DNA from: Bosea sp. 685
GTDB lineage: Bacteria; Pseudomonadota; Alphaproteobacteria; Rhizobiales; Beijerinckiaceae
NCBI RefSeq assembly: GCF_031884435.1
Contig: NZ_CP134779.1
Coordinates: 1,302,001-1,366,000, forward strand
Direction of reading: 5' to 3'
Length of the DNA stretch: 64,000 bases
The notes under the pieces were generated by a model. That model searched no databases and was not told the origin of the DNA. It saw only the letters and a list, made by a program, of their open reading frames with translations. The position numbers were made by a program, and so were the translations under genes. Of the stretch, positions 17,873 through 26,764 are shown in pieces (within the stretch, counting starts at the first letter, position 1; each line of letters starts with the position of its first letter).

Positions 17873-18616
17873 ATGGCCCGCAAACCCGTTTCCCCGACAT
17901 CCGAAACCGCAGCACCTCCGAGCGATCCGCGCAAACGGGCGATCGAGGCGCTGATGCGTCTTTCCGCCGATCGCGCCTGGAGCGAGATCGAACTCGGCGA
18001 CATCGCCACGGAGGCGGGCCTGCCGCTCGCCGGTCTGCGCAGCCTCTTCCCCTCGAAGCTCGCCATGCTCGGCGGGCTGACACGTCTCGTCGATGACGCC
18101 GTGCTGGCGGGCTCTTCCGACGATCTCGCGGGCGAGCCCATCCGCGAGCGGCTCTTCGACCTCGTGATGCGCCGGCTCGACGCACTCGCACCCTATAAGA
18201 CGGGTCTGCGCCGGATCATGCCGGCCATCCGGCGCGATCCGCTGACGCTTGCGGCCCTCAACCGCGGTGCGGTGAATTCCTGGCGCTACATGCTCGCCTC
18301 GGCCGGCATCCCGACCGAGGATGCGCTTGGCGGTCTGCGCGTGCAGGGCGCGGTGCTGTTGATGGCGCGCGTCGGCGAGACCTGGCTCGGCGATGACGAG
18401 CCCGAGCTCTCGCGGACGATGGCGCGGCTTGATCGCGAATTGAAGACGGCGGGTGCGATCATGGCGCGCGTCGAGGACGTCCACAGGCTCACCGCGCCGC
18501 TGCGCGGACTGGCCCGGGCGCTCTGCTCAGGCAAGCGGCCACATATCCGCCGCCGGGAACGCAGCGAGGAGCGCCAGCGCGGCGGCGATGCCGAGGATTA
18601 CGCGCCCGCGATCTGA
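17873..18616 (+). CDS. TetR-family transcriptional regulator
   Basis: 247 residues from MARKPVSPTSET; AGGAGATCTCCT lies just upstream of the ATG. The helix-turn-helix is visible at residues about 25-70 (WSEIELGDIATEAGLPLAGLRSLFPSKLAML), with the TetR-type LFPSK ending. The C-terminal ligand domain contains DALAPYKTGLRRIMPAIRRDP, which resembles the COQ9-linked TetR subgroup of Alphaproteobacteria, but I am not certain. The last 30 residues are arginine/glutamate rich. Target unknown. Confidence 0.8.
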   Translation: MARKPVSPTSETAAPPSDPRKRAIEALMRLSADRAWSEIELGDIATEAGLPLAGLRSLFPSKLAMLGGLTRLVDDAVLAGSSDDLAGEPIRERLFDLVMRRLDALAPYKTGLRRIMPAIRRDPLTLAALNRGAVNSWRYMLASAGIPTEDALGGLRVQGAVLLMARVGETWLGDDEPELSRTMARLDRELKTAGAIMARVEDVHRLTAPLRGLARALCSGKRPHIRRRERSEERQRGGDAEDYAPAI

Positions 18617-18720
18617 GGCCTGCCGGAAACATGGCGAAAACGAGGCATCGTTAAGCGGCCCTTAGCCATTTCACGCAAGTGTGGGGAATCTCACTTTGCG
18701 CGGGGGGCGCGGTGTCGCCG

Positions 18721-20685
18721 ATGAAGAAACTTGCCATGTTGTCGATCGGCCGCTCCTTCGGGCTGGTCGCGATCCTCGCCGCCATCATCGCCATCGGCAG
18801 TGTGAGCTTCACGCTGTTCGAGGCGCGCAAGGAGATGATCAATCTCAAGCGCGCCGAGATGAAGAATGCGGTCGAAGCCGCAGCCTCTACGGTCAACAGC
18901 TATCTCGCGCGCGCCGAGAAAGGCGAGCTGAAGGAGGCCGATGCCAAGAAGATGGCGATCGACGCGATCTCCAGCGCCCGCTTCGACAACGGCAACTACT
19001 ATTTCGTGATCAATTTCGACAACATCAGCGTCTCGCATGCCAACAAGAAGATCGAGACGACGGACATGTCGCCGCTCAAGGATGCGACCGGCAAGTTCTT
19101 CGTCAAGGACATGATCGAATTGGCCAAGACGAAGGGCGCCGGCTTCATCGACTATGGCTGGACGAAGCTGGGCGACAAAGAGCCTTCGCTCAAGATTTCC
19201 TATGTCATCGCCGTGCCGAAATGGCAGTGGGCGATCGGCTCTGGCCTGCATGTTCACGATGTCGATGCCGCCTTCAACAGCGTGATCGGCGATGTCGCCA
19301 AGGTGCTGGTGCCGCTCGGCCTTGTGATGCTCGGCGTCGTGATTTTCCTCAGCCGCCGTGCCTCGGGCATGCTCGCTTCGACCGCCAAGACGATGAACGG
19401 CCTTGCCGCCGGCGATCTGCAGGCCGCGATCGCGCATCAGGAACGGTCCGACGAAGTCGGTTCGATGGCGCGTGCGCTCGTCGTGTTCCGCGACGCCGGC
19501 CTAGCCAAAGCCGGGATGGAGGCCGACAAGACCCGCGTCGAAGCGCAGGCCAATGCCGAGCGCGACGCGGCCGACAGCGAACGGCGGCACAATGAAGCCG
19601 AACGCGCCGAGGCGTCCAGGACGCAGGAGGGTGTCGTCCAGGCGCTCGGCGCCGGGCTTGAGCGGCTCGCCGAGGGCGACCTGACCTACCGGATCAACGA
19701 GGCCTTCAGCGCCGACTACGCCAAGCTGAAGGACGATTTCAACGCCGCCATTGCCAAGCTGCAGGAGACGATGCGGCAAATCGCGACCAATACCGAGAGC
19801 ATGAAGGCGGGCTCGGTCGAGATCAGCCAGGCGGCCGACGACCTCGCCGGGCGCACCGAGCAGCAGGCCTCTTCCGTCGAGGAAACCGCGACGGCGCTGG
19901 ACGAACTGACCGCGACCGTGCGCCAGACCGCCGAGAGCGCTCGCCTTGCCAGCCAGGCAACGAGCCAAGTCAAGACCGAGGCCGAGCAGTCGACCTCGAT
20001 CGTGCGCGACGCGGTGCACGCCATGGGCGGCATCGAGAAGTCGGCCGACGAGATCTCGCAGATTGTCGGCGTCATCGACGAGATCGCCTTCCAGACCAAT
20101 CTGCTCGCGCTGAATGCCAGCGTCGAGGCGGCTCGCGCCGGCGATGCCGGCAAGGGCTTTGCCGTCGTCGCCTCCGAGGTGCGTGCGCTGGCGCAGCGCT
20201 CGGCCGAGGCGGCCAAGGAGATCAAGGGCCTGATCTCGGCCTCGAATATCGAGGTCGAGAAGGGCGTCACGCTGGTCGGCCAGACCGGTGGCGCGCTGCA
20301 GCGCATGGCCGAGGAGATCACGCGCGTGACCTCGCTGGTCGCCGAGATCGCCAGCGCGGCGCAAGAGCAGGCGGCCGGCCTCCAGGAGGTCAACTCCGCC
20401 GTCAACGAAATGGACCAGGCGACGCAGCAGAACGCCGCCATGGCCGAGCAATCGACCGCCGCCGCGCATTCGCTCTCGCAGGAGGCGGACAAGCTCGGCG
20501 GGCTCGTGGCGCGCTTCCAGCTCGGCGGCGATGTCAGCGGGCTCAAGGCCATGGCCAAGACGATGCAGGCGGCAGTGGCCGCCGCACCGCGCGCGGCAGT
20601 ACCCAGGCCCGCGCGGACCACAGGCGCCGCTGGGGCGGCGACCATGTCAAAACGCGACCATGACAAGGCTTGGGAGGAATTTTGA
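18721..20685 (+). CDS. methyl-accepting chemotaxis protein with Cache sensor
   Basis: 654 residues from [20 protein letters not shown]. First membrane segment at about 8-30. A periplasmic single Cache domain spans about 35-185 ([40 protein letters not shown]). The second membrane segment is [17 protein letters not shown], then HAMP segments, then the signalling domain with the conserved tip [19 protein letters not shown]. The chain ends in an alanine/proline linker and KAWEEF, which fits the W-x-x-F CheR/CheB tether consensus. Ligand unknown. Its stop overlaps the TTG start of the next gene. No che genes are nearby. Confidence 0.92.
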   Translation: MKKLAMLSIGRSFGLVAILAAIIAIGSVSFTLFEARKEMINLKRAEMKNAVEAAASTVNSYLARAEKGELKEADAKKMAIDAISSARFDNGNYYFVINFDNISVSHANKKIETTDMSPLKDATGKFFVKDMIELAKTKGAGFIDYGWTKLGDKEPSLKISYVIAVPKWQWAIGSGLHVHDVDAAFNSVIGDVAKVLVPLGLVMLGVVIFLSRRASGMLASTAKTMNGLAAGDLQAAIAHQERSDEVGSMARALVVFRDAGLAKAGMEADKTRVEAQANAERDAADSERRHNEAERAEASRTQEGVVQALGAGLERLAEGDLTYRINEAFSADYAKLKDDFNAAIAKLQETMRQIATNTESMKAGSVEISQAADDLAGRTEQQASSVEETATALDELTATVRQTAESARLASQATSQVKTEAEQSTSIVRDAVHAMGGIEKSADEISQIVGVIDEIAFQTNLLALNASVEAARAGDAGKGFAVVASEVRALAQRSAEAAKEIKGLISASNIEVEKGVTLVGQTGGALQRMAEEITRVTSLVAEIASAAQEQAAGLQEVNSAVNEMDQATQQNAAMAEQSTAAAHSLSQEADKLGGLVARFQLGGDVSGLKAMAKTMQAAVAAAPRAAVPRPARTTGAAGAATMSKRDHDKAWEEF

Positions 20686-21041
20686 GCATCTCTTCGGAAC
20701 CCGCCGCCACGATCGGCTTCGACGATTTCCTCAAGGTCGACATTCGTGTCGGCACGATCGTCGAAGCCGCGCCCTATCCCGAGGCACGCAAGCCGGCGAT
20801 CAAGCTCGTGATCGATTTCGGCGGCACGATCGGGCTGAAGAAATCTTCGGCCCAGATCACCAAGCATTACCGACCGGAGGATCTGCCCGGCCGGCAGGTC
20901 CTCGCGGTGGTGAACTTCCCGCCGCGCCAGATCGGCAAGTTCATGTCCGAGGTCCTGACGCTCGGCGTGCCGGACGCCGATGGCGAGGTCGTGCTGCTCG
21001 CGCCGACCCTGGCCGTGCCGGATGGCGGGCGGCTATATTGA
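20682..21041 (+). CDS. CsaA-like tRNA-binding domain protein
   Basis: 119 residues. I choose the TTG at 20682 because GGAGG lies five bases upstream; that TTG overlaps the chemoreceptor stop (TTGA). The alternative TTG at 20670 has no site. The sequence ([57 protein letters not shown]) is the EMAP-II/CsaA OB-fold that binds tRNA or acts as a secretion chaperone. Its link to chemotaxis is probably only positional. Confidence 0.88.
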   Translation: MSISSEPAATIGFDDFLKVDIRVGTIVEAAPYPEARKPAIKLVIDFGGTIGLKKSSAQITKHYRPEDLPGRQVLAVVNFPPRQIGKFMSEVLTLGVPDADGEVVLLAPTLAVPDGGRLY

Positions 21042-21090
21042 GCCTGCAGCGCGGTTCTGCAGGAAAGGCGCGATCTTGCTTGAAAGTCAC

Positions 21091-21624
21091 ATGTCGGAGC
21101 ATTCGCAGCAGCATGAGGCCGTGGCCTCCCGCCGGTCCAGCCGCCTCGTGCTGCGTATCCCGCGGCCTGACGATCTCGATTTCGTGGTCGCGCTCTTCCA
21201 GCGGCCCGAGCTTGTGGCGCATCGCCCGCATCCGGCTCCCGACACGCCCGCGGCCAGCGCCGAGCGTCTGGCCCGCGACATCGCGCATTGGCGGCAGCAT
21301 GGCTTCGGGCGTTGGGCGATCGAGCAATCGGGAACGCCGATCGGCTTCGGCGGTCTGACGGTGAAGCCGGGCGTCGACAGCCTGAACCTGTCATACCACC
21401 TTGACCCCGCTTCCTGGGGGCAGGGCTTTGCCTCAGAGTTCGTGGCGGAGGCTCTGGCGGTCGCGTTCGGCCCGCTGCGGGCCGGCCGTGTCATTGGGCT
21501 GGTGCGTCCGGCCAATCCGGCCTCGCGCCGCGTGCTCGAGAAATCCGGCTTCATCTTCGAGCGCGAGATCATGCTCGACGGTGCACCGACGCAGCAATTG
21601 GCGCGGTATCCGCAGGCGGATTGA
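21091..21624 (+). CDS. GNAT-family acetyltransferase (RimJ/RimL type)
   Basis: 177 residues from MSEHSQQHEAVASRRS. RLVLRIPRPDDLDFVVALFQ is the typical N-terminal strand of ribosomal-protein-type acetyltransferases. HLDPASWGQGFASEFVAEAL holds the acetyl-CoA loop, and VRPANPASRRVLEKSGFIF is a family signature. It lies 49 bases after the CsaA-like gene and is probably cotranscribed. Substrate not predictable. Confidence 0.83.
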   Translation: MSEHSQQHEAVASRRSSRLVLRIPRPDDLDFVVALFQRPELVAHRPHPAPDTPAASAERLARDIAHWRQHGFGRWAIEQSGTPIGFGGLTVKPGVDSLNLSYHLDPASWGQGFASEFVAEALAVAFGPLRAGRVIGLVRPANPASRRVLEKSGFIFEREIMLDGAPTQQLARYPQAD

Positions 21625-21667
21625 AGCGGGCGATGACGTCTAGTCTGGCGATGCTCACCTGAACCAC

Positions 21668-21819
21668 GCCGTCATTCCGGGGCAGGCCGCAGGCCTGAGC
21701 CCGGAGCCCAGAACCGATGCGCTTGATCGTTGAGGCTCGCCATACGAGCGCGTTATCGAAAACCCGTATCGGTTCTGGGTTCCGGGCTCTTCGCTGACGC
21801 GAAGCCCCGGAATGACGGC
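21668..21819. repeat. long intergenic inverted repeat (family A, copy 1)
   Basis: GCCGTCATTCCGGGGC at 21668-21683 is the exact inverse of 21804-21819. Inner arms, CCCAGAACCGAT and ATCGGTTCTGGG, pair as well, giving a stem of about 50 bases with interruptions. The region lies between convergent genes. A second copy is at 32368-32498. Confidence 0.85.
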
Positions 21820-21846
21820 TGCGGTCCCGAGCAAAGCCAGCGCGCT

Positions 21847-22758
21847 CTAAGCCCAGATGCCGGTCCCAAGCGTGGTCGCGGCCGGTTCAGGCGGCGACCA
21901 ATGCAGCGGCAGCGCGGCGTGACGCCGCCAGCCACTGGTGACATGCAGGCGCCAGATCCGCTCGGCGCCGGTCAACCGCGTGACCTCGAGCCCCGACCAG
22001 ACGATCTCGACGCGGCCCTGAAGCTGCAGCATCGCGCCGTTCTCGAAATCGATGAAGAGCAGCGAGGCGCGGGGATCGCGCAGCAGATTGCCGAGCGTGT
22101 TGAAGTAATTGTTGCCGGCGAAATCCGGCACGCTCAGCACCTCGCCATCGATGCCGACGAAGCCCGGCCTGCCACCGCGATGCGAGATGTCGAGGCCGCC
22201 AAGCTTGCGAACCTCGCTCGTGCTGGCGACGAAGAAGGTGTCTGAACGGCGGATCAGGGCGCGCGCCGCGTCATCGAGCTGCGAGATGATCTCGGTCGAG
22301 CCGCCTGCCGCATGCTCGACCGCTTGCGGCGTCCGGGCCTGGATGTATTTGGCGCAGTTGCCGAAGCTCTGCCTCACCGCGACCGAGAAGCCGCCGGGAT
22401 CGCGCGCCGTGATCAGGCCGTTGGCGCGGTTGCGCCGGCGCGTCGGGAATTCGAGGCCGAGCAGACCGATCGGCTGGCCCGGCTTGAGGTGAAGGGCGGC
22501 GGGATCATCCAAAGCGGGGAGGGCGCGGATCGAGAGCGTCGTCGGTGCCGGGCTGCGGATGAAGCCGGGCTCGCCGCTCAGCACGGTTGCGATCGGATGG
22601 CCCGTTTCGTCGCCAAGCGCGGCGAAGAGCAGCGGCAGCTGCCCGAAGAAGATGCGGTGCTGTTCCGGCATCAGGTCGCGGATGCCGGCACCGCGAGAAC
22701 CCGCTCCGGCGAGGGCCTGCGCCTCAAGCTCACCTGGATGGAAGGGCGTGCCGTCCAT
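21847..22758 (-). CDS. pyridoxamine 5'-phosphate oxidase-type flavoprotein
   Basis: 303 residues from MDGTPFHPGELEAQALAGAG. A PPOX/FMN-binding split barrel occupies about residues 150-260 (TFFVASTSEVRKLGGLDISH, GFVGIDGEVLSVPDFAGNNY, NTLGNLLRDPRASLLFIDFE). This form is often annotated flavin-nucleotide-binding protein. Its start lies 5 bases after the stop of a glutathione transferase gene on the same strand, so they form a pair. Both lie divergent to a broken LysR gene. The substrate is unknown; a detoxification role is an inference from the neighbours. Confidence 0.82.
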   Translation of the reverse strand: MDGTPFHPGELEAQALAGAGSRGAGIRDLMPEQHRIFFGQLPLLFAALGDETGHPIATVLSGEPGFIRSPAPTTLSIRALPALDDPAALHLKPGQPIGLLGLEFPTRRRNRANGLITARDPGGFSVAVRQSFGNCAKYIQARTPQAVEHAAGGSTEIISQLDDAARALIRRSDTFFVASTSEVRKLGGLDISHRGGRPGFVGIDGEVLSVPDFAGNNYFNTLGNLLRDPRASLLFIDFENGAMLQLQGRVEIVWSGLEVTRLTGAERIWRLHVTSGWRRHAALPLHWSPPEPAATTLGTGIWA

Positions 22759-22763
22759 GGCGC

Positions 22764-23387
22764 TCAACTCGCCTTGGGCAAGGGCGAGGCGGGCATCGCC
22801 TTGAAGAAGGGCAGCGCCTCGATCCGGGCAATCCAGCCCCGCAAGGCCGGATAGGGCGCCAGCGATATGCCGCCCTCCGGTGCATGCGCGACATAAGAAA
22901 AGCAGGCGAGGTCGGCGAGCGTCGGGTGATCGGCGGCAAGGAAATCGCGCCCAGTCAGGTGCTCCTCCATGAAGCCGAGCAGCTTGCTGGCGATCCGGCC
23001 GGCGCGCGCGGGGTCGTCGACCACGCCGAATTGCGCGATCAGGCGGGCACTGCCCGGCCCATGCATGACCTCGCCCGCGGCGATTGAGAGCCAACGCTGC
23101 ACTTGCGCCGCCGCGACCGGTTCCTCCGGCAGCCATTGGCTGCCCGCGCCATAGCGCTTGGCGAGATAGACCATGATCGCGTTGCTGTCGCAGAGCGTCA
23201 GCGTGCCATCCTGCAGCACCGGGATCTGCTGCAGCGAGTTCAGCTTGCGGAAGGCGTCGCCGCGGCGGATGTCGGCGGGTGCGGCGGCAAGCTCAAAGGG
23301 CAGGCCGAGCGCCAGCAGTAGCAACTCGACGCGATGGGCATGGCCGGAGAGCGGTGTGCCGTGGAGAACGATCCGGGGGTGTGTCAT
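22764..23387 (-). CDS. glutathione S-transferase family protein
   Basis: 207 residues from MTHPRIVLHGTPLSGHAHRV; the longer frame to 23453 is dropped. The thioredoxin-like N-terminal domain has QQIPVLQDGTLTLCDSNAIM, with the cis-proline and the Ser/Asn glutathione contacts. The helical C-terminal domain has HLTGRDFLAADHPTLADLAC. Followed directly by the PPOX flavoprotein gene. Divergent from the LysR gene with a gap of about 100 bases, the usual arrangement for LysR control. Confidence 0.88.
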   Translation of the reverse strand: MTHPRIVLHGTPLSGHAHRVELLLLALGLPFELAAAPADIRRGDAFRKLNSLQQIPVLQDGTLTLCDSNAIMVYLAKRYGAGSQWLPEEPVAAAQVQRWLSIAAGEVMHGPGSARLIAQFGVVDDPARAGRIASKLLGFMEEHLTGRDFLAADHPTLADLACFSYVAHAPEGGISLAPYPALRGWIARIEALPFFKAMPASPLPKAS

Positions 23388-23485
23388 CGGAACCTCGCTG
23401 AAGAACGGCCCGAATGTGATCGTTTCGGCTTCAGGCGAAAATCCGCTATCCATTGACTTCAGAATTTCACAAACTGGAACAATCC

Positions 23486-24393
23486 GTGGATCGTCTCGAC
23501 GAGCTTGCGATCTTCGTCGCCATCATCGATGCCGGCAGTCTTGCGGAGGCGGCGCGGCGCTTACGCCGCTCGCGTCCGGCCGTGACGCGCGCGCTTGCCG
23601 GGCTCGAGGAGCGTGCCGGCGCCAGGCTGATCGCTCGCACCACCCGCCAGCTCACGCCGACGGAGGCCGGGCAGGAGCTGGCGGTCGCGGCGCGGCGCAT
23701 GCTGGCGGATTACGAGGGCGCGTTGGGCGGCGTGGCGTCGGCGCCGGTTCGCGGCTTGTTGCGCGTGACCGCGCCGCTTGCCTTCGGGCGGCGGCATGTG
23801 ACGCCGCTGGTGGCGGAATTCCTGGATCTGCATCCCGAGGTGCGGGTCGAGCTCGTGCTGGCCGATCGCAATCTCGATCTGATCGAGGAGGATCTGCACG
23901 TCGCGCTCCGGATCGGGGCGCTGCCCAACTCGCGATTGGTCGTGCGCAAGGTCGGCGAGGTCAGGCGCGTGCTGGTGGCGGCGCCAAGCTACCTGCAACG
24001 CCGACCCCCGCCCAAGCGTCTTGCCGACATCGCAGGGCACGACATCATCGCCAGTGTCGGCGCCGGCAGCGATCTGGTCTGGCGTTTTGGGGGAGGGGGC
24101 GGTCCTCGCGCATCGCGATCACGCCGCGCCTCATCATCAACGAGGTCGAGGCGGTGCTGATCGCGGCGCGCGCCGGGCGTGGCCTGGCGCGGTTGCTGTC
24201 CTATCAGCCGGCCGACGATCTGGCGGCCGGCGTGCTCGTTCGTCTGCTACCGGAATTCGAGCCGCCGCCGTCACCGGTCCAGCTCGTGGTGCCGAGCGGC
24301 CAGCGCCTGGCGCCGAAGGTGCGCGCCTTCATTGATTTCGCGGCTTCCCGCCTGCTGCATTTGAGCGTCATCCGGCCGGAGCACGGCCATTGA
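23486..24393 (+). pseudogene. LysR-family regulator interrupted by a frameshift
   Basis: The N-terminal helix-turn-helix (LDELAIFVAIIDAGSLAEAA RRL...) and effector domain read in one frame from the GTG at 23486 (TTG at 23453 is an alternative). They run as far as DLVWRF near 24088. Beyond two G5 runs (24089-24093 and 24095-24099) that frame becomes arginine/serine filler. The proper LysR C-terminus (RIAITPRLIINEVEAVLIAA... to 24393) continues in another frame. The geometry matches the loss of one base. It could be a true null allele, a phase-variable tract or an assembly error. The intact form would be about 302 residues. Confidence 0.8.
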
Positions 24394-24424
24394 CGCCGCG
24401 ACCTCCGGCTCTCATCTAAAAGTG

Positions 24425-24570
24425 AGAGCAGGATCAATGCGAAAAACCGGTGCCCGCTTTTTCGCATCCTGCTCTAGCTTTTTGTTTTGACGCGTTTCCC
24501 CCGCGCAAACGCTTCGCGTTTGCGCGGGGGAAACGGTATCCACTGCGCTCGAAAACGCTCTAACGCAGCG
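24425..24570. repeat. mosaic intergenic palindromic element with a 20-base perfect stem
   Basis: Two hairpins. The first pairs AGAGCAGG...ATGCGAAAAA with TTTTTCGCATCCTGCTCT (24425-24475). The second has 20-base perfect arms at 24493-24512 and 24516-24535 with a 3-base loop. A tail CGCTCGAAAACGCTCTAACGCAGC is shared word for word with 41940-42038. The tail overlaps the stop and last codons of the minus-strand gene ending at 24560. Confidence 0.85.
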
Positions 24571-25255
24571 ATCCCGCAAAACCCGTGATCGCGGAGACGA
24601 CGGCGCCTTCGCGGCCGATGAAGCCGTGATAGGCGCGCGCCTGGCAAGGATCGCCCGTCGAGGTGCCGCCATCGATCCAGACCGTCCTGGCGCGGTTGCC
24701 GGCCCAGCTCTGGAAGGGCGCGACTGAGTCCGCCAGCGTCAATCGGCAGCTATCCTGGCGATGATGCACGACCAGCGTCGGCGGCAGGCGCGCGGGATCG
24801 CCCAGCGTGGCGCGGACATCATCGAGCATCGACGAGACGAAGACGACACCGTCGGGCCGCGACGCGAGCAGGCCTGGAACCTTGAGCGAGCCCCGGCTCA
24901 TCGCGACGACGATGACGCGCGGCGCGATGCTGCGCATCAGCTCGACCGCCTTGCTCGGGTCGGCGTCGCCATCGACGAGAATGCTGGCAATGCCGCTGCG
25001 GGCATAGGCGCCGCGCATGCGCACGATCCAGTTGCCTTGCCGGGCGACATCGCCGCCGCTGCTTATGCCGACATAGCCGTCGCCGCCGGTCAGCAGGATA
25101 AGCCCGGCCCTGGCCTTGCCGGCGGGCTTGTTGAGCAAGGCTCGTCCGCCGCCGAACAGGCCGCCGCCGAGTTCGACAACCTCTTCGGCCGAAGCGGTGC
25201 AGGGCAGCGCTAGCAGCAGCGCCGAGAGCAGGAGCATCTTCGTCGTCGCCATCAT
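24560..25255 (-). CDS. exported protein, possible alpha/beta-hydrolase relative
   Basis: 231 residues from MMATTKMLLLSALLLALPCT; AGGGGGAA precedes the start. The signal peptide ends at ASA. The mature part begins EEVVELGGGLFGGGRALLNK, has LILLTGGDGYVGISSGGDVA, and a segment VIVVAMSRGSLKVPGL that looks like a nucleophile elbow (S-R-G-S). LPPTLVVHHRQDSCRLT could supply acid and histidine near the end. These resemble a hydrolase fold, but no named family is clear. The C-terminal codons and stop lie within the tail of a repeat element. Confidence 0.7.
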   Translation of the reverse strand: MMATTKMLLLSALLLALPCTASAEEVVELGGGLFGGGRALLNKPAGKARAGLILLTGGDGYVGISSGGDVARQGNWIVRMRGAYARSGIASILVDGDADPSKAVELMRSIAPRVIVVAMSRGSLKVPGLLASRPDGVVFVSSMLDDVRATLGDPARLPPTLVVHHRQDSCRLTLADSVAPFQSWAGNRARTVWIDGGTSTGDPCQARAYHGFIGREGAVVSAITGFAGSLR

Positions 25256-25380
25256 CCGTTCCCCCTGTCCCCGATCGGGAAGCTGTGGTTCGCTCACCGG
25301 AAGCCATGATGCGACGAGGTGAGGCCGGACGCTACTGCCATTCGAAGCGTTAGCCGTGGTCGACTGGCTGCCCGCAGTGA

Positions 25381-26304
25381 TCAGCGCAAATCGGCGTGCT
25401 TGGCGGCCTCTTCGCGGATCCAGCCGCGGAACGCGGCGATTGCGGGCCGCTCCGCGGAGGCCTCGGGGCAGACCACATAATACTGGAAGGAGCTCTGCAA
25501 CTGTTGCGGAAACGGGCGAATAAGGCGCCCGGCGTCGAGATAGTCGCCGATCAGGGCGCTCGTCGCCAGCGCGATGCCCTGGCCGGAGGCTGCCGCCTGC
25601 AAGGCGAGGAAGGTGTGCGAGAAGCGCGGGCCGTGTGTCGCGTCGATGTCGTCGACACCGGCGAAGGCGAGCCATTTTGGCCAGGTGACGTAGTCCGGGA
25701 TGCCCTCCGCATGCTCGTGCAGCAAGATGTGGTGGCGCAGATCCGAGGGCTGTCGCAGCGGGCGGTCCGGATCGTTGAGCAGCGCCGCGTTGCAGACGGG
25801 AAAGAAACTCTCCGCCATCAGCAGTTCCGAGTGCAGGCCCTGGTAGCCCCCGGGCCCGTAGCGGACCGCCACATCGACGTCCTCGCGCGCGAAGTCGGTC
25901 AGGTGGAGCGAAACCGAGATGCGAACCTCGAGCTCGGGATGGCGCTGCTTGAGCGTGCCGAGTCGCGGGATCAGCCAGCTCAGGGCGAAGCTTGGCATGG
26001 TGCTGACCGTCAGGACGTTCGACGCATCGGGCCGCAGCGCCCGCGCCGTGGCCTCGTCGAGCTGGTCGAGTAATTGTGAGATCGAGGCGGCATAGCGCTG
26101 TCCGATCCCCGTCAGCGCGATGCCCTTGCTCGGCAGCCTGACAAACAGAGGCCGCCGGAGCCAGGCTTCAAGCGCCTTCACCTGCTGGCCGACTGCGCTG
26201 GCGGTGACGGCGAGCTCGTCGCCTGCCCGCTCATAGTTGAGGTGTCGTGCTGCGGCCTCGAAGGCGCGCAAGGAAGTGAGGGGCGGGAGTTGGCGGCGGG
26301 TCAT
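25381..26304 (-). CDS. LysR-family transcriptional regulator (GcvA-like)
   Basis: 307 residues. The N-terminal MTRRQLPPLTSLRAFEAAAR and ERAGDELAVTASAVGQQVKA are the GcvA-type winged helix-turn-helix. The effector domain follows (VSTMPSFALSWLIPRLGTL, DVAVRYGPGGYQGLHSELLM, GQGIALATSALIGDYLDAG). It is divergent from a DUF1127 gene with about 105 bases between, so it may control that gene. The frame is intact, unlike the other LysR gene in the window. Confidence 0.9.
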   Translation of the reverse strand: MTRRQLPPLTSLRAFEAAARHLNYERAGDELAVTASAVGQQVKALEAWLRRPLFVRLPSKGIALTGIGQRYAASISQLLDQLDEATARALRPDASNVLTVSTMPSFALSWLIPRLGTLKQRHPELEVRISVSLHLTDFAREDVDVAVRYGPGGYQGLHSELLMAESFFPVCNAALLNDPDRPLRQPSDLRHHILLHEHAEGIPDYVTWPKWLAFAGVDDIDATHGPRFSHTFLALQAAASGQGIALATSALIGDYLDAGRLIRPFPQQLQSSFQYYVVCPEASAERPAIAAFRGWIREEAAKHADLR

Positions 26305-26408
26305 CGCATGGCCAAGTTTTGCTTGGGCTGGGGCGAAGAACTTCTCATTTGCTTACAGGCTCCACAACCCCCAATTTACGGGCGGGAAATCTATCACAGG
26401 AGGCCGCC

Positions 26409-26633
26409 ATGCCGGCCATGATCGCCACAGAAAATCTTGCCTTCGCCACACACCGCATCACGCACGGGCTTTCCGGCCTGTTCCTGCGCATAGAGGATTG
26501 GCTCACGGCGCGGGCCAGCGCGCGAGCGCTCTACCGCATGGACGATTTCGCGCTCTCGGACATCGCGCTGTCGCGCAGCGATGTGGAGCGGGTGAACGAG
26601 ACGGCCCGCTGGGCGTTCTGGCGCCGCCGGTAG
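26409..26633 (+). CDS. DUF1127 small protein
   Basis: 74 residues from MPAMIATENLAFATHRITHG; AGGAGG precedes the ATG. The C-terminal half (ALYRMDDFALSDIALSRSDV) is the DUF1127/YjiS motif: an arginine-rich helix ending in a D-I-G/A-x-x-R-x-[DE]-type sequence. In Alphaproteobacteria some members bind RNA or influence phosphate and carbon metabolism. A strong hairpin follows at 26671. Confidence 0.85.
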   Translation: MPAMIATENLAFATHRITHGLSGLFLRIEDWLTARASARALYRMDDFALSDIALSRSDVERVNETARWAFWRRR

Positions 26634-26670
26634 CCGCGGGCCCGGCTACCGCGAGACATACAAGAATAAC

Positions 26671-26700
26671 AGATCGTCCCGGCTGCCGTCGGGACGATCT
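26671..26700. terminator. hairpin terminator between DUF1127 gene and histidine kinase
   Basis: AGATCGTCCCG (26671-26681) and CGGGACGATCT (26690-26700) pair perfectly over 11 bases. The T-rich tract after it is weak (TGCGTTTGC). It sits between convergent genes and could act on both strands. Confidence 0.65.
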
Positions 26701-26764
26701 TGCGTTTGCTGACAGGCTTCCGGAGATGATCTGCCGGGGCGCATAGCGCCCTAACAGCCTCTGG

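Noticed and set aside
18617..18720. Chemoreceptor start at 18679
   Set aside because: The added 14 residues ([14 protein letters not shown]) precede the normal MKKL start and are not part of the membrane-anchor pattern.
20980..21090. Longer start for the acetyltransferase overlapping the CsaA-like gene
   Set aside because: The extension is Cys/Arg-rich and out of family; MSEHSQQ at 21091 is followed directly by the GNAT fold.
24425..24570. CRISPR-like repeat
   Set aside because: The repeats are inverted hairpins, not direct repeats with unique spacers, and no cas gene is in the window.
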